Assembly: GCF_051014685.1 (NCBI RefSeq)
Contig: NW_027478528.1
Location: forward strand, 372,001 to 436,000
Source: Ptiloglossa arizonensis
Taxonomy: Eukaryota > Arthropoda > Insecta > Hymenoptera > Colletidae
DNA: 64,000 bases
Reading direction: 5' to 3'
This document shows positions 12,148 to 24,227 of this stretch, piece by piece. The notes beneath the pieces were generated by a model. It saw nothing but the letters and a program-made list of their open reading frames with translations, did not search any database and was not told the origin of the DNA. Position 1 is the stretch's first letter. The number at the start of each line of letters is the position of its first letter. The translations under genes were made by a program, and so were the position numbers.

Positions 12148-13645
12148 GATATGGGAGTTTGAAGCCAAGAAATGGTGGAGAAGGCAAAAAATTTTTCACA
12201 ATTCTGCTGCTCCAAACGCCGAACCAGAATGGCCTAGGGAAAAAATACACATACCTTTGTAATCGGGCGAGTTTCTACTTTCAGATGCAATAGGAATTTT
12301 TGGGTTAGGTCAATCCGTTCGCGAGATATGGGAGTTTGAAGCCAAGAAATGGTAGAGAAGGCAAAAAATTTTTCACAATTCTGCTGCTCCAAAAGCTGAA
12401 CCAGAATGGCCTAGGGAAAAAATACAAAGACCGTTGTAATCGGGCGAGCTTCTACTTTCAGATGCAATAGGAATTTTTGGGTTAGGTCAATCCGTTCGCG
12501 AGATATGGGAGCTTGAAGCCAAGAAATGGTTGAGAAGGCAAAAAATTTTTCGCAATTCTGCTGCTCCAAACGCTTAACCAGAATGGCCTAGGGAAAAAAT
12601 ACACATACCGTTGTAATCGGGTGAGTTTCTACTTTCAGAAGCTATAGGAATTTTTGGGTTAGGTCAATCCGTTCGCGAGATATGGGAGATTGAAGCCAAG
12701 AAATGGTTGAGAAGGCAAGAAATTTTTCGCAATTCTGCTGCTCCAAACGCTTAACCAGAATGGCCTAGGGAGAAAATACACATACCGTTGTGATCGGGCG
12801 AGTTTCTACTTTCAGATGCAATAGGAATTTTTGGGTTAGGTCAATCCGTTCGCGAGATATGGGAGTTTGAAGACAAGAAATGGTTGAGAAGGCAAAAAAT
12901 TTTTCGCAATTCTGCTGCTCCGAACGCTTAACCAGAATGGCTTAGGGAAAAAATACACATACCGTTGTAATCGGGCGAGTTTCTACTTTCAGATGCAATA
13001 GGAATTTTTGGGTTAGGTCAATCCGTTCGCGAGATATGGGAGCTTGAAGACAAGAAATGGTTGAGAAGGCAAAAAATTTTTCGCAATTCTGCTGTTCCAA
13101 ACGCTTAACCAGAATGGCCTAGGGAAAAAATACACATACCGTTGTAATCGGGCGAGTTTCTTCTTTCAGATGCAGCAGGAATTTTTGGGTTACGTCAATC
13201 CGTTCGCGAGATATGGGAGTTTGAAGCTAAGAAATGGTTGAGAAGACAACAAATTTTTCGCAATTCTGCTGCTCCAAACGCTTAACCAGAATGGCCTAGG
13301 GAAAACATACACATACCGTTGTAATCGGGCGAGTTTCTACTTTCAGATGCAATAGGAATTTTTGGGTTAGGTCAATCCGTTCGCGAGATATGGGAGTTTG
13401 AAGACAAGAAATGGTTGAGAAGGCAAAAAATTTTTCGCAATTCTGCTGTTCCAAACGCTTAACCAGAATGGCCTAGGGAAAAAATACACATACCCTTGTA
13501 ATCGGGCGAGTTCCTACTTTCAGATGGAACAGGAATTTTTGGTTATGTCAATCCGTTCGCGAGATATGGGTGTTTGAAGCTAAGAAATGGTTGAGAAGAC
13601 AACAAATTTTTCGCAATTCTGCTGCTCCAAACGCTTAACCAGAAT
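12050..13645. repeat. 1.6-kb block repeated 14.3 kb to the right (left copy)
   Basis: This block matches 26,374-27,969 at a constant offset of 14,324. Rare shared markers are TTTTTCACAATTC (12,197), ATACAAAGACCG (near 12,423), GGGTGAGTTTC with AGAAGCTATAGG (near 12,620-12,645), GAGATTG with GAAATTTTTCGC (12,689), GTGATCGG, TTCTTCTTTCAG, GATGGAACAGG (near 13,524) and GGTGTTTG (13,569). Many different blocks lie between the copies, so this is not simple adjacent tandem duplication. Confidence 0.85.
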
Positions 13646-16131
13646 GGCCTAGGGAAAAAATACACATAGCGTTGTAATCGGGCGAGTTTCTACTTTCAGA
13701 CGCAACAGGAATTTTTGGGTTAGGTCAATCCGTTCGCGAGATATGGGAGTTTGAAGCCAAGAAATGGTTGAGAAGGCAAAAAATTTTTCGCAATTCTGCT
13801 GCTCCAAACGCTTAACCAGAATGGCCTAGGGAAAAAATACACATACCGTTGTAACCTGGCGAGTTTCTACTTTCAGACGCAACAGGAATTTTTGGGTTAG
13901 GTCAATCCGTTCGCGAGATATGGGAGTTTGAAGCCAAGAAATGGTTGAGAGGGCAAAAAATTTTTCGCAATTCTGCTGCTCCAAACGCTTAACCAGAATG
14001 GCCTAGGGAAAAAATACACATACCGTTGTAATCGGGCGAGTTTCTACTTTCAGATGCAATAGGAATTTTTGGGTTTGGTCAATCCGTTCGCGAGATATGG
14101 GAGTTTGAATACAAGAAATGGTTGAGAAGGCAAAAAATTTTTCGCAATTCTGCTGCTCCGAACGCTTAACCAGAATGGCCTAGGGAAAAAATACACATAC
14201 CGTTGTAATCGGGCGAGTTTCTACTTTCAGATGCAATAGGAATTTTTGGGTTAGGTCAATCCGTTCGCGAAATATGGGAGTTTGAAGACAAGAAATGGTT
14301 GAGAAGGCAAAAAATTTTTCGCAATTCTGCTGTTCCAAACGCTTAACCAGAATGGCCTAGGGAAAAAATACACATACCGTTCTAATCGGGCGAGTTTCTA
14401 CTTTCAGATGCAGCAGGAATTTTTGGGTTACGTCAATCCGTTCCCGAGATATGGGAGTTTGAAGCTAAGAAATGGTTGAGAAGACAACAAATTTTTCGCA
14501 ATTCTGCTGCTCCAAACGCTTAACCAGAATGGCCTAGGGAAAACATACACATACCGTTGTAATCGGGCGAGTTTCTACTTTCAGATGCAATAGGAATTTT
14601 TGGGTTAGGTCAATCCGTTCGCGAGATATGGGAGTTTGAAGACAAGAAATGGTTGAGAAGGCAAAAAATTTTTCGCAATTCTGCTGTTCCAAACGCTTAA
14701 CCAGAATGGCCTAGGGAAAAAATACACATACCGTTGTAATCGGGCGAGTTTCTACTTTCAGATGCAGCAGGAATTTTTGGGTTACGTCAATCCGTTCGCG
14801 AGATATGGGAGTTTGAAGCTAAGAAATGGTTGAGAAGACAACAAATTTTTCGCAATTCTGCTGCTCCAAACGCTTAACCAGAATGGCCTAGGGAAAAAAT
14901 ACACATAGCGTTGTAATCGGGCGAGTTTCTACTTTCAGACGCAACAGGAATTTTTGGGTTAGGTCAATCCGTTCGCGAGATATGGGAGTTTGAAGCCAAG
15001 AAATGGTTGAGAAGGCAAAAAATTTTTCGCAATTCTGCTGCTCCAAACGCTTAACCAGAATGGCCTAGGGAAAAAATACACATACCGTTGTAACCTGGCG
15101 AGTTTCTACTTTCAGACGCAACAGGAATTTTTGGGTTAGGTCAATCCGTTCGCGAGATATGGGAGTTTGAAGCCAAGAAATGGTTGAGAGGGCAAAAAAT
15201 TTTTCGCAATTCTGCTGCTCCAAACGCTTAACCAGAATGGCCTAGGGAAAAAATACACATACCGTTGTAATCGGGCGAGTTTCTACTTTCAGATGCAATA
15301 GGAATTTTTGGGTTAGGTCAATCCGTTCGCGAGATATGGGAGTTTGAATACAAGAAATGGTTGAGAAGGCAAAAAATTTTTCGCAATTCTGCTGCTCCGA
15401 ACGCTTAACCAGAATGGCCTAGGGAAAAAATACACATACCGTTGTAATCGGGCGAGTTTCTACTTTCAGATGCAATAGGAATTTTTGGGTTAGGTCAATC
15501 CGTTCGCGAAATATGGGAGTTTGAAGACAAGAAATGGTTGAGAAGGCAAAAAATTTTTCGCAATTCTGCTGTTCCAAACGCTTAACCAGAATGGCCTAGG
15601 GAAAAAATACACATACCGTTCTAATCGGGCGAGTTTCTACTTTCAGATGCAGCAGGAATTTTTGGGTTACGTCAATCCGTTCCCGAGATATGGGAGTTTG
15701 AAGCTAAGAAATGGTTGAGAAGACAACAAATTTTTCGCAATTCTGCTGCTCCAAACGCTTAACCAGAATGGCCTAGGGAAAACATACACATACCGTTGTA
15801 ATCGGGCGAGTTACTACTTTCAGATGCAATAGGAATTTTTGGGTTAGGTCAATCCGTTCGCGAGATATGGGAGTTTGAAGACAAGAAATGGTTGAGAAGG
15901 CAAAAAATTTTTCGCAATTCTGCTGTTCCAAACGCTTAACCAGAATGGCCTAGGGAAAAAATACACATACCGTTGTAATCGGGCGAGTTTCTACTTTCAG
16001 ATGCAGCAGGAATTTTTGGGTTACGTCAATCCGTTCGCGAGATATGGGAGTTTGAAGCTAAGAAATGGTTGAGAAGACAACAAATTTTTCGCAATTCTGC
16101 TGCTCCAAACGCTTAACCAGAATGGCCTAGG
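13575..16131. repeat. Tandem duplication of a 1,239-bp (7-monomer) unit
   Basis: Two units exactly 7 x 177 long. Markers at 1,239-bp spacing: GTAACCTGGCG (13,851 and 15,090), GAATACAAG (14,107 and 15,346), CGAAATATGG, CCGTTCTAATCGG, and TTCCCGAGATATG (14,441 and 15,680). Private differences include GGGTTTGGTC near 14,081 and TTACTAC near 15,811. A partial third version follows (GAATACAAG at 16,762, eight monomers on). These monomers resemble m2-m6 of the later 13-monomer unit. Confidence 0.87.
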
Positions 16132-17696
16132 GAAAACATACACATACCGTTGTAATCGGGCGAGTTTCTACTTTCAGATGCAATAGGAATTTTTGGGTTA
16201 GGTCAATCCGTTCGCGAGATATGGGAGTTTGAAGCCAAGAAATGGTTGAGAAAGCAAAAAATTTTTCGCAATTCTGCTGCTCCAAACGCTTAACCAGAAT
16301 GGCCTAGGGAAAAAATATACATACCGTTGTAATCGGGCGAGTTTCTACTTTCAGATGCAATAGGAATTTTTGGGTTAGGTCAATCCGTTCGCGAGATATG
16401 GGAGTTTGAAGCCACGAAATGGTAGAGAAGGCAAAAAATTTTTCGCAATTCTGCTGCTCCAAACGCTTAACCAGAATGGCCTAGGGAAAAAATACACATA
16501 CCGTTGTAACCGGGCGAGTTTCTACTTTCAGACGCAACAGGGATTTTTGGGTTAGGTCAATCCGTTCGCGAGATATGGGAGTTTGAAGCCAAGAAATGGT
16601 TGAGAGGGCAAAAAATTTTTCGCAATTCTGCTGCTCCAAACGCTTAACCAGAATGGCCTAGGGAAAAAATACACATACCGTTTAAATCGGGCGAGTTTCT
16701 ACTTTCAGATGCAATAGGAATTTTTGGGTTAGGTCAATCCGTTCGCGAGATATGGGAGTTTGAATACAAGAAATGGTTGAGAAGGCAAAAAATTTTTCGC
16801 AATTCTGCTGCTCCGAACGCTTAACCAGAATGGCCTATGGAAAAAATACACATACCGTTGTAATCGGGCGAGTTTCTACTTTCAGATGCAATAGGAATTT
16901 TTGGGTTAGGTCAATCCGTTCGCGAAATATGGGAGTTTGAAGACAAGAAATGGTTGAGAAGGCAAAAAATTTTTCGCAATTCTGCTGTTCCAAACGCTTA
17001 ACCAGAATGGCCTAGGGAAAAAATACACATACCGTTCTAATCGGGCGAGTTTCTACTTTCAGATGCAGCAGGAATTTTTGGGTTACGTCAATCCGTTCGC
17101 GAGATATGCGAGTTTGAAGCTAAGAAATGGTTGAGAAGACAACAAATTTTTCGCAATTCTGCTGCTCCAAACGCTTAACCAGAATGGCCTAGGGAAAACA
17201 TACACATACCGTTGTAATCGGGCGAGTTTCTACTTTCAGATGCAATAGGAATTTTTGGGTTAGGTCAATCCGTTCGCGAGATATGGGAGTTAGAAGACAA
17301 GAAATGGTTGAGAAGGCAAAAAATTTTTCGCAATTCTGCTGTTCCAAACGCTTAACCAGAATGGCCTAGGGAAAAAATACACATGCCGTTGTAATCGGGC
17401 GAGTTTCTACTTGCAGATGCAGCAGGAATTTTTGGGTTACGTCAATCCGTTCGCGAGATATGGGAGTTTGAAGCTAAGAAATGGTTGAGAAGACAACAAA
17501 TTTTTCGCAATTCTGCTGCTCCAAACGCTTAACCAGAATGGCCTAGGGAAAACATACACATACCGTTGTAATCGGGCGAGTTTCTACTTTCAGATGCAAT
17601 AGGAATTTTTGGGTTAGGTCAATCCGTTCGCGAGATATGGGAGTTTGAAGACAAGTAATGGTTGAGAAGGCAAAAAATTTTTCGCAATTCTGCTGT
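16132..17696. repeat. Satellite monomers, partial third version of the 7-monomer unit
   Basis: The order of variants follows the 13,575-16,131 unit with extra monomers at 16,2xx-16,6xx (AATATACAT with GCCACGAAATGGTAG, then GTAACCGGG with GAGGGC). After these come GAATACAAG (16,762), CGAAATATGG, CCGTTCTAATCGG and two rounds of GCAGCAGG/TTACGTC alternating with AAAACATAC. Private changes include CCTATGG near 16,833, GTTTAAATCGG near 16,680 and ACATGCCG near 17,384. Confidence 0.75.
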
Positions 17697-19240
17697 TCCA
17701 AACGCTTAACCAGAATGGCCTAGGGAAAAAATACACATACCCTTGTAATCGGGCGAGTTTCTACTTTCAGATGCAACAGGAAGTTTTGGTTATGTCTATC
17801 CGTTCGCGAGATATGGGAGTTTGAAGCAAAGAAATGGTTGAGAAGACAACAAATTTTTCGCACTTCTGCTGCTCCAAACGCTTAACCAGAATGGCCTAGG
17901 GAAAACATACACATAGCGTTGTAATCGGGCGAGTTTCTGCTTTCAGACGCAACAGGAATTTTTGGGTTAGGTCAATCCGTTCGCGAGATATGGGAGTTTG
18001 AAGCCAAGAAATGGTTGAGAAAGCAAAAAATTTTTCGCAATTCTGCTGTTCCAAACGCTTAACCAGAATGGCCTAGGGAAAAAATACACATACCCTTGTA
18101 ATCGGGCGAGTTTCTACTTTCAGATGCAACAGGAATTTTTGGTTATGTCAATCCGTTCGCGAGATATGGGAGTTTGAAGCTAAGAAATGGTTGAGAAGAC
18201 AACAAATTTTTCGCACTTCTGCTGCTCCAAACGCTTAACCAGAATGGCCTAGGGAAAAAATACACATAGCGTTGTAATCGGGCGAGTTTCTGCTTTCAGA
18301 CGCAACAGGAATTTTTGGGTTAGGACAATCCGTTCGCGAGATATGGGAGTTTGAAGCCAAGAAATGGTTGAGAAAGCAAAAAATTTTTCGCAATTCTGCT
18401 GCTCCAAACGCTTAACCAGAATGGCCTAGGGAAAAAATATACATACCGTTGTAATCGGGCGAGTTTCTACTTTCAGATGCAATAGGAATTTTTGGGTTAG
18501 GTCAATCCGTTCGCGAGATATGGGAGTTTGAAGACAAGAAATGGTTGAGAAGGCAAAAAATTTTTCGCAATTCTGCTGTTCCAAACGCTTAACCAGAATG
18601 GCCTAGGGAAAAAATACACATACCGTTCTAATCGGGCAAATTTCTACTTGCAGATGCAGCAGGAATTTTTGGGTTACGTCAATCCGTTCGCGAGATATGG
18701 GAGTTTGAAGCTAAGAAATGGTTGAGAAGACAACAAATTTTTCGCAATTCTGCTGCTCCAAACGCTTAACCAGAATGGCCTAGGGAAAACATACACATAC
18801 CGTTGTAATCGGGCGAGTTTCTACTTTCAGATGCAATAGGAATTTTTGGGTTAGGTCAATCCGTTCGCGAGATATGGGAGTTTGAAGACAAGAAATGGTT
18901 GAGAAGGCAAAAAATTTTTCGCAATTCTGCTGTTCCAAACGCTTAACCAGAATGGCCTAGGGAAAAAATACACATACCGTTGTAATCGGGCGAGTTTCTA
19001 CTTTCAGATGCAGCAGGAATTTTTGGGTTACGTCAATCCGTTCGCGAGATATGGGAGTTTGAAGCTAAGAAATGGTTGAGAAGACAACAAATTTTTCGCA
19101 ATTCTGCTGCTCCAAACGCTTAACCAGAATGGCCTAGGGAAAACATACACATACCGTTGTAATCGGGCGAGTTTCTACTTTCAGATGCAATAGGAATTTT
19201 TGGGTTAGGTCAATCCGTTCGCGAGATATGGGAGTTTGAA
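17697..19240. repeat. 1.54-kb block, left copy of a repeat at 2,652-bp offset
   Basis: About nine monomers are repeated at 20,349-21,892. The strongest shared marker is GGGCAAATTTCTACTTGCAG (18,634 and 21,286), where two uncommon changes lie close together. AAAACATACACATAGCG (near 17,902 and 20,554) and GGAAGTTTTGG (17,780 and 20,432) are also shared. The copies diverge at their right ends (GCAAAG at 19,240 against GACAAGTAATGG). Confidence 0.85.
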
Positions 19241-20348
19241 GCAAAGAAATGGTTGAGAAGACAACAAATTTTTCGCACTTCTGCTGCTCCAAACGCTTAA
19301 CCAGAATGGCCTAGGGAAAAAATACACATAGCGTTGTAATCGGGCGAGTTTCTGCTTTCAGACGCAACAGGAATTTTTGGGTTAGGTCAATCCGTTCGCG
19401 AGATATGGGAGTTTGAAGCCAAGTAATGGTTGAGAAAGCAAAAAATTTTTCGCAATTCTGCTGTTCCAAACGCTTAACCAGAATGGCCTAGGGAAAAAAT
19501 ACACATACCCTTGTAATCGGGCGAGTTTCTACTTTCATATGCAACAGGAATTTTTGGTTATGTCAATCCGTTCGCGAGATATGGGAGTTTGAAGCTAAGA
19601 AATGGTTGAGAAGACAACAAATTTTTCGCACTTCTGCTGCTCCAAACGCTTAACCAGAATGGCCTAGGGAAAAAATACACATAGCGTTGTAATCGGGCGA
19701 GTTTCTGCTTTCAGACGCAACAGGAATTTTTGGGTTAGGACAATCCGTTCGCGAGATATGGGAGTTTGAAGCCAAGAAATGGTTGAGAAGGCAAAAAATT
19801 TTTCGCAATTCTGCTGCTCCAAACGCTTAACCAGAATGGCCTAGGGAAAAAATACACATACCGTTGTAATCGGGCGAGTTTCTACTTTCAGACGCAACAG
19901 GAATTTTTGGGTTAGGACAATCCGTTCGCGAGATATGGGAGTTTGAAGCCAAGAAATGGTTGAGAAAGCAAAAAATTTTTCGCAATTCTGCTGTTCCAAA
20001 CGCTTAACCAGAATGGCCTAGGGAAAAAATATACATACCGTTGTAATCGGGCGAGTTTCTACTTTCAGATGCAATAGGAATTTTTGGGTTAGGTCAATCC
20101 GTTCGCGAGATATGGGAGTTTGAAGCTAAGAAATGGTTAAGGAGACAACAAATTTTTCGCACTTCTGCTGCTCCAAACGCTTAACCAGAATGGCCTAGGG
20201 AAAAAATACACATGCCGTTGTAATCGGGCGAGTTTCTACTTTCAGACGCAACAGGAATCTTTGGGTTAGGTCAATCCGTTCGCGAGATATGGGAGTTTGA
20301 AGCCAAGAAATGGTTGAGAAGGCAAATAATTTTTCGCAATTCTGCTGC
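19241..20348. repeat. Satellite monomers linking two blocks, with an isolated eta-type pair
   Basis: The stretch 19,450-20,090 repeats at 22,280-22,920 (offset 2,828; shared marker CTTTCATATGC at 19,532 and 22,360). It ends in two monomers with GGTTAAGGAGACAAC (near 20,136), ACATGCCG, CAGGAATCTTTGGG and GGCAAATAATTTTTC (near 20,323). That z2-eta combination is otherwise seen only right of 29 kb (near 30,211, 33,926, 35,339, 58,683 and 61,160). Confidence 0.78.
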
Positions 20349-21892
20349 TCCAAACGCTTAACCAGAATGGCCTAGGGAAAAAATACACATACCCTTGTAA
20401 TCGGGCGAGTTTCTACTTTCAGATGCAACAGGAAGTTTTGGTTATGTCTATCCGTTCGCGAGATATGGGAGTTTGAAGCAAAGAAATGGTTGAGAAGACA
20501 ACAAATTTTTCGCACTTCTGCTGCTCCAAACGCTTAACCAGAATGGCCTAGGGAAAACATACACATAGCGTTGTAATCGGGCGAGTTTCTGCTTTCAGAC
20601 GCAACAGGAATTTTTGGGTTAGGTCAATCCGTTCGCGAGATATGGGAGTTTGAAGCCAAGAAATGGTTGAGAAAGCAAAAAATTTTTCGCAATTCTGCTG
20701 TTCCAAACGCTTAACCAGAATGGCCTAGGGAAAAAATACACATACCCTTGTAATCGGGCGAGTTTCTACTTTCAGATGCAACAGGAATTTTTGGTTATGT
20801 CAATCCGTTCGCGAGATATGGGAGTTTGAAGCTAAGAAATGGTTGAGAAGACAACAAATTTTTCGCACTTCTGCTGCTCCAAACGCTTAACCAGAATGGC
20901 CTAGGGAAAAAATACACATAGCGTTGTAATCGGGCGAGTTTCTGCTTTCAGACGCAACAGGAATTTTTGGGTTAGGACAATCCGTTCGCGAGATATGGGA
21001 GTTTGAAGCCAAGAAATGGTTGAGAAAGCAAAAAATTTTTCGCAATTCTGCTGCTCCAAACGCTTAACCAGAATGGCCTAGGGAAAAAATATACATACCG
21101 TTGTAATCGGGCGAGTTTCTACTTTCAGATGCAATAGGAATTTTTGGGTTAGGTCAATCCGTTCGCGAGATATGGGAGTTTGAAGACAAGAAATGGTTGA
21201 GAAGGCAAAAAATTTTTCGCAATTCTGCTGTTCCAAACGCTTAACCAGAATGGCCTAGGGAAAAAATACACATACCGTTCTAATCGGGCAAATTTCTACT
21301 TGCAGATGCAGCAGGAATTTTTGGGTTACGTCAATCCGTTCGCGAGATATGGGAGTTTGAAGCTAAGAAATGGTTGAGAAGACAACAAATTTTTCGCAAT
21401 TCTGCTGCTCCAAACGCTTAACCAGAATGGCCTAGGGAAAACATACACATACCGTTGTAATCGGGCGAGTTTCTACTTTCAGATGCAATAGGAATTTTTG
21501 GGTTAGGTCAATCCGTTCGCGAGATATGGGAGTTTGAAGACAAGAAATGGTTGAGAAGGCAAAAAATTTTTCGCAATTCTGCTGTTCCAAACGCTTAACC
21601 AGAATGGCCTAGGGAAAAAATACACATACCGTTGTAATCGGGCGAGTTTCTACTTTCAGATGCAGCAGGAATTTTTGGGTTACGTCAATCCGTTCGCGAG
21701 ATATGGGAGTTTGAAGCTAAGAAATGGTTGAGAAGACAACAAATTTTTCGCAATTCTGCTGCTCCAATCGCTTAACCAGAATGGCCTAGGGAAAACATAC
21801 ACATACCGTTGTAATCGGGCGAGTTTCTACTTTCAGATGCAATAGGAATTTTTGGGTTAGGTCAATCCGTTCGCGAGATATGGGAGTTTGAA
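20349..21892. repeat. 1.54-kb block, right copy of a repeat at 2,652-bp offset
   Basis: Counterpart of 17,697-19,240, including the double-variant marker GGGCAAATTTCTACTTGCAG. One private change is CTCCAATCGC near 21,766. It is entered from an eta monomer rather than from a GACAAGTAATGG monomer, so the two copies have different left contexts. Confidence 0.85.
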
Positions 21893-22618
21893 GACAAGTA
21901 ATGGTTGAGAAGGCAAAAAATTTTTCGCAATTCTGCTGTTCCAAACGCTTAACCAGAATGGCCTAGGGAAAAAATACACATACCCTTGTAATCGGGCGAG
22001 TTTCTACTTTCAGATGCAACAGGAAGTTTTGGTTATGTCTATCCGTTCGCGAGATATGGGAGTTTGAAGCAAAGAAATGGTTGAGAAGACAACAAATTTT
22101 TCGCACTTCTGCTGCTCCAAACGCTTAACCAGAATGGCCTAGGGAAAAAATACACATAGCGTTGTAATCGGGCGAGTTTCTGCTTTCAGACGCAACAGGA
22201 ATTTTTGGGTTAGGTCAATCCGTTCGCGAGATATGGGAGTTTGAAGCCAAGAAATGGTTGAGAAAGCAAAAAATTTTTCGCAATTCTGCTGTTCCAAACG
22301 CTTAACCAGAATGGCCTAGGGAAAAAATACACATACCCTTGTAATCGGGCGAGTTTCTACTTTCATATGCAACAGGAATTTTTGGTTATGTCAATCCGTT
22401 CGCGAGATATGGGAGTTTGAAGCTAAGAAATGGTTGAGAAGACAACAAATTTTTCGCACTTCTGCTGCTCCAAACGCTTAACCAGAATGGCCTAGGGAAA
22501 AAATACACATAGCGTTGTAATCGGGCGAGTTTCTGCTTTCAGACGCAACAGGAATTTTTGGGTTAGGACAATCCGTTCGCGAGATATGGGAGTTTGAAGC
22601 CAAGAAATGGTTGAGAAG
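21590..22618. repeat. Block at 1,591-bp (9-monomer) offset, copy 1
   Basis: Matches 23,181-24,209. Markers are GACAAGTAATGG (near 21,892 and 23,483), GGAAGTTTTGGTTATGTCTATCC (near 22,023 and 23,614) and CTTTCATATGC (22,360 and 23,951). The left end overlaps the 20,349-21,892 block, so amplification events are nested. A further version, starting at the GGAAGTTTTGG monomer, lies 1,944 bp beyond copy 2 at ~25,551-26,100. Confidence 0.82.
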
Positions 22619-23180
22619 GCAAAAAATTTTTCGCAATTCTGCTGCTCCAAACGCTTAACCAGAATGGCCTAGGGAAAAAATACACATACCGTTGTAATCG
22701 GGCGAGTTTCTACTTTCAGACGCAACAGAAATTTTTGGGTTAGGACAATCCGTTCGCGAGATATGGGAGTTTGAAGCCAAGAAATGGTTGAGAAAGCAAA
22801 AAATTTTTCGCAATTCTGCTGTTCCAAACGCTTAACCAGAATGGCCTAGGGAAAAAATATACATACCGTTGTAATCGGGCGAGTTTCTACTTTCAGATGC
22901 AATAGGAATTTTTGGGTTAGGTCAATCCGTTCGCGAGATATGGGAGTTTGAAGCCAAGAAATGGTAGAAAAGGCAAAAAATTTTTCGCAATTCTGCTGCT
23001 CCAAACGCTTAACCAGAATGGCCTAGGGAAAAAATACACATACCGTTGTAACCGGGCGAGTTTCTACTTTCAGACGCAACAGGAATTTTTGGGTTAGGTC
23101 AATCCGTTCGCGAGATATGGCAGTTTGAAGCCAAGAAATGGTTGAGAGGGCAAAAAATTTTTCGCAATTCTGCTGCTCCA

Positions 23181-24209
23181 AACGCTTAACCAGAATGGCC
23201 TAGGGAAAAAATACACATACCGTTGTAATCGGGCGAGTTTCTACTTTCAGATGCAGCAGGAATTTTTGGGTTACGTCAATCCGTTCGCGAGATATGGGAG
23301 TTTGAATCTAAGAAATGGTTGAGAAGACAACAAATTTTTCGCAATTCTGCTGCTCCAAACGCTTAACCAGAATGGCCTAGGGAAAACATACACATACCGT
23401 TGTAATCGGGCGAGTTTCTACTTTCAGATGCAATAGGAATTTTTGGGTTAGGTCAATCCGTTCGCGAGATATGGGAGTTTGAAGACAAGTAATGGTTGAG
23501 AAGGCAAAAAATTTTTCGCAATTCTGCTGTTCCAAACGCTTAACCAGAATGGCCTAGGGAAAAAATACACATACCCTTGTAATCGGGCGAGTTTCTACTT
23601 TCAGATGCAACAGGAAGTTTTGGTTATGTCTATCCGTTCGCGAGATATGGGAGTTTGAAGCAAAGAAATGGTTGAGAATACAACAAATTTTTCGCACTTC
23701 TGCTGCTCCAAACGCTTAACCAGAATGGCCTAGGGAAAAAATACACATAGCGTTGTAATCGGGCGAGTTTCTGCTTTCAGACGCAACAGGAATTTTTGGG
23801 TTAGGTCAATCCGTTCGCGAGATATGGGAGTTTGAAGCCAAGAAATGGTTGAGAAAGCAAAAAATTTTTCGCAATTCTGCTGTTCCAAACGCTTAACCAG
23901 AATGGCCTAGGGAAAAAATACACATACCCTTGTAATCGGGCGAGTTTCTACTTTCATATGCAACAGGAATTTTTGGTTATGTCAATCCGTTCGCGAGATA
24001 TGGGAGTTTGAAGCTAAGAAATGGTTGAGAAGACAACAAATTTTTCGCACTTCTGCTGCTCCAAACGCTTAACCAGAATGGCCTAGGGAAAAAATACACA
24101 TAGCGTTGTAATCGGGCGAGTTTCTGCTTTCAGACGCAACAGGAATTTTTGGGTTAGGACAATCCCTTCGCGAGATATGGGAGTTTGAAGCCAAGAAATG
24201 GTTGAGAAA
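23181..24209. repeat. Block at 1,591-bp (9-monomer) offset, copy 2
   Basis: Counterpart of 21,590-22,618. Private changes are GAATCTAAG near 23,305, GAGAATACAAC near 23,678 and AATCCCTTCGCG near 24,161. It ends at a GAAAGC site where copy 1 has GAAGGC, directly before the diverged patch. Confidence 0.82.
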
Positions 24210-24227
24210 GCAAAAAATTTTTCGCAA

